Shown piece after piece: positions 6,073 to 8,120 of a stretch of DNA of 8,120 bases. The DNA lies in assembly GCA_030636125.1 (NCBI GenBank), contig DAOVXM010000093.1, positions 1-8,120 on the forward strand, given 5' to 3'. The notes under the pieces were generated by a model, which saw only the letters and a program-made list of their open reading frames with translations, had not been told where the DNA came from and did no database searches. The translations under genes and the position numbers were made by a program. The first letter of the stretch is position 1. Each line of letters opens with the position of its first letter. This stretch comes from Chloroflexota bacterium (GTDB lineage Bacteria > Chloroflexota > Anaerolineae > Anaerolineales > UBA4823).

Positions 6073-6282
6073 ATGTCTGAAAAAGAACAAGGTACGGTCA
6101 AATGGTTCAATGGTAGCAAAGGCTACGGTTTCATTGAACGCGCAGAAGGCGCAGATGTGTTCGTCCATTTCAACGCTATCGTTGGTGATGGCTACCGCAA
6201 TCTGGAAGAAGGCCAGCGTGTAGAGTTCACTGTTACGCAGGGCCAAAAAGGCCCGCAAGCAGAAAACGTTGTAGCGATCTAA
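6073..6282 (+). CDS. Cold-shock protein, CspA family
   Basis: A complete 69-residue single-domain cold-shock protein of normal family length. It is a five-stranded OB-fold that binds single-stranded RNA/DNA and melts RNA structure. The nucleic-acid-binding motifs are intact: GTVKWFN (7-13), RNP1 as KGYGFIER (16-23, with Tyr where many members have Phe) and RNP2 as VFVHF (29-33). The end [10 protein letters not shown] is typical. It has its own strong ribosome site and terminator, so it is monocistronic. Members of the family may be cold-induced or constitutive, and the sequence does not say which this is. Confidence 0.97.
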   Translation: MSEKEQGTVKWFNGSKGYGFIERAEGADVFVHFNAIVGDGYRNLEEGQRVEFTVTQGQKGPQAENVVAI

Positions 6283-6308
6283 AACGGCTTGTTATAACAC
6301 CTAAAACC

Positions 6309-6350
6309 AAAACGGGACAGCATCTATCGCTGTCCCGTTTTATCATTTTT
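6309..6350 (+). terminator. Factor-independent terminator of the cold-shock gene
   Basis: Perfect 13-bp stem AAAACGGGACAGC (6309-6321) and GCTGTCCCGTTTT (6329-6341) with a 7-base loop ATCTATC, followed by ATCATTTTT. It starts 26 bases after the stop codon. The complement also carries a T-rich flank (TTTTGGTTTT), so it could also stop transcripts of the minus-strand ATPase gene, whose stop lies at 6468. Confidence 0.92.
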
Positions 6351-6467
6351 ATTCCGTGTCAGAGCTTGTGGGAGAAGATAGGGTGAAAAAAGTCAACGCA
6401 TCCCACGGGTAGCTCAAAATAGAACTCTATCTGTGATCAATAAGAAGCCAGGGTAACCAACTTGCTT

Positions 6468-8120
6468 TCAACTTTTCGGGCCAACCAAATCATCAATAAT
6501 CTCTTCCAGATCCAATTCCTGACCACGTTCGAGAGCCGCCGTATAGGTCTCTTGGGGTAGTTCAGCTTTAAGTTCGGCGAGCAAATCCTTGGCGCTGTCT
6601 CTGATGCGTCCTTCAAACATTCTGGTATCATTGCTGGCGGGATGCTGAATTACCAATGTCAGCAGTTCGGCTGCCTGTTCAGGATTGTCCTGGACCACCC
6701 GCAGGCGGGCAATTTCATATAAAAGATTGATGATATCCCGCATAAAACCAATTTCTTTTGTTATCGTTAGACTTTGGAGGTAATAATTTTCAGCGTCTGT
6801 GATCTTGCCCATCGATAAGGCCACCTTGCCCAGGTATTTGCATGAGGTTTGTATCGCATAGTGGAAGCCAACCTCCTCAGATATTTTGAGACAGCGCAGA
6901 TAAATACTTCTTGCACCCTCGTACTCACCAAGAGCCAAAGCTGCGTGACCGAGAACAATTAAGGGCAAAGTCGAACCAATCACATCTCCGATTTCTTCAC
7001 AGATATTCAAATTCGATTCCGCCAGCCGCCTCGCCTCAGGGTAAGCCTCCTTTAGCAAGGCAGCCAAACTCGCTGCCCATAACGCAAATGCTAATAGCCA
7101 CTTGTTTTCCATTTCAGTGGCAATCTCGAGCATTTTGTTTGCTGCTTTGATCTGTTCTGTAAACCGGTTAAGAAAATAAGCGTTCACAGCCAGGCTGACA
7201 TAGGCGAATACCAACGCCTCAGTATGATTGAGCTGTTGCAGTATCTCCACACTTTCTTTAGCCAGTTCATATCCTTGATCTGCAAGACCCAACCATCCCA
7301 TGAAATATCCCTGGAATGCCATCACCAGAGCCCTCAAGGCTACAGATTCCTCGTCATCCTCTCCCATTGGAACCCTGGCAGCCTCTGCAAACAGCTCCAT
7401 TCCGGCGTGGTTCCACCATCGAATCCAGTAGACTTGCCAGAGACCATAGATGAACTTCCACATCTGTGGGGCATTTCTTCGATCTATGTAGTATTGCCAG
7501 GCTGCGCGCACATTTTCAATATCAGCTTCGATCTCAGCCAGCGCCAGCATCTGCCGCTTATCTTTAAGATGTCCCCACCTCTCTTGCATAAACTCCGCGT
7601 AGTAGGCCGCGTGCGCTTCTTGCGTGGAGAGGCTGGCCTGTAGTGTCTCCCCAAGCCGCTCCTGTGCGTACTGTCGCAGCAGTTCATGCACCTCCAAGCG
7701 GCCAGAGTTTGGATCGTGGCTCAAGAAAGATTTGTTGACCAACCCCGCCAATAGCGGGAGCGAGGCTCCCGCAACCTGCTGAGCTGCCTCCCGCGTAAAG
7801 CCACCTCGGAAGACCGAGAGTCGTTTGAATACCTCCTGCTCGGTCTGATGTAACATGGACCACGATTGATCAAAAACGGCGCGGATACTGCGGTGACGTG
7901 CCGGAGCATCACGCACTTCGCTTGTTAGGATATCAAGGTCCTGCTCAAGTTCCTCGGCAATTTCATCCACATTAAGGATGTGCAGCCAGGCAGCCGCTAA
8001 CTCGATCCCCAGCGGCATCCCCTGCACGACTTGACAGATATTTGTGATTTGCCCCAAATCCTCGGGAGGTGGGTCAAATCCAGGGCGAACCTTGCTGGCG
8101 CTCTGCACAAACAAGGTGAC
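6468..8120 (-). CDS. STAND/NB-ARC ATPase regulator with TPR-like repeats (N-terminus cut by window)
   Basis: The frame is open to the window edge and the visible 550 codons are the C-terminal part of a larger protein. Numbering is from the TTG codon at 8114. Residues about 20-65 are the end of the nucleotide-binding module, with the GxP-type motif QGMPLGIELAAAWL (31-44). Residues about 73-155 form the winged-helix segment typical of AfsR/MalT-like proteins (RHRSIRAVFDQSW, RLSVFRGGFTREAA, EVHELLRQYAQERLG). Residues about 165-500 are paired helices with TPR-like spacing and many A/L/G packing positions, for example LALGEYEGARSIY. The tail AALERGQELDLEEII matches the usual end of such ATPases. 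The P-loop and any N-terminal effector domain (SARP-like, kinase, cyclase or other) lie outside the window, so the output is unknown. The family works as ATP-switched, ligand-sensing signalling hubs in the cytoplasm. No membrane segments are seen. Confidence 0.88.
   Translation of the reverse strand, partial: VTLFVQSASKVRPGFDPPPEDLGQITNICQVVQGMPLGIELAAAWLHILNVDEIAEELEQDLDILTSEVRDAPARHRSIRAVFDQSWSMLHQTEQEVFKRLSVFRGGFTREAAQQVAGASLPLLAGLVNKSFLSHDPNSGRLEVHELLRQYAQERLGETLQASLSTQEAHAAYYAEFMQERWGHLKDKRQMLALAEIEADIENVRAAWQYYIDRRNAPQMWKFIYGLWQVYWIRWWNHAGMELFAEAARVPMGEDDEESVALRALVMAFQGYFMGWLGLADQGYELAKESVEILQQLNHTEALVFAYVSLAVNAYFLNRFTEQIKAANKMLEIATEMENKWLLAFALWAASLAALLKEAYPEARRLAESNLNICEEIGDVIGSTLPLIVLGHAALALGEYEGARSIYLRCLKISEEVGFHYAIQTSCKYLGKVALSMGKITDAENYYLQSLTITKEIGFMRDIINLLYEIARLRVVQDNPEQAAELLTLVIQHPASNDTRMFEGRIRDSAKDLLAELKAELPQETYTAALERGQELDLEEIIDDLVGPKS

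Noticed and set aside
5868..6080. Plus-strand 70-codon open frame overlapping the cold-shock start
   Set aside because: It has no ribosome site or protein-like pattern, and runs through the likely promoter and ribosome site of the cold-shock gene.

Overview
The window looks like ordinary chromosomal DNA of roughly even base composition from a free-living, probably anaerobic bacterium. Chloroflexota, perhaps Anaerolineae, is my best guess. This is inferred from gene style (LarA-type racemase, 7-TM NarL-type kinase, collagen-stalk multiheme lipoprotein, large ATPase-TPR regulator) and not from any marker gene. No rRNA, tRNA, CRISPR array or intact mobile element is visible.

Layout. (1) 1-1221, plus strand: a LarA-family, nickel-pincer-nucleotide type 2-hydroxyacid racemase/epimerase that lacks only its first ~20-25 residues at the window edge. 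(2) 1222-1511: a non-coding gap with two consecutive long inverted repeats just before the next operon. (3) 1512-3565, plus strand: a two-gene operon with an ATGA overlap, encoding a histidine kinase with seven predicted membrane helices and its NarL/LuxR-type response regulator. (4) 3586-3617: a perfect 32-bp palindrome, probably a terminator shared by two convergent genes. (5) 3639-4904, minus strand: a lipoprotein with a collagen-like Gly-X-Y stalk and eight CXXCH haem sites. (6) 4905-6072: a long stretch without an intact gene. It holds a REP-like hairpin cluster and the 3' ends of two decayed genes, an uncertain acyltransferase-like one and a class III nucleotidyl cyclase. (7) 6073-6282, plus strand: a complete cold-shock protein gene with a strong terminator. 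(8) 6468-8120, minus strand: the C-terminal part of a large STAND/NB-ARC ATPase regulator with TPR-type helical repeats, cut by the window edge.

How it fits together. The kinase-regulator pair is a self-contained signalling unit whose target is not shown by the sequence. The convergent cytochrome could be an electron conduit on the outer face of the membrane, but its only link to the two-component system is position. The LarA enzyme needs the LarB/LarC/LarE cofactor pathway, which is not in this window. The most unusual item is the collagen-stalk octahaem lipoprotein. Next are the twin inverted repeats at 1357-1471 and the gene-remnant region at 5076-5589. I did not find a convincing new multi-gene system.
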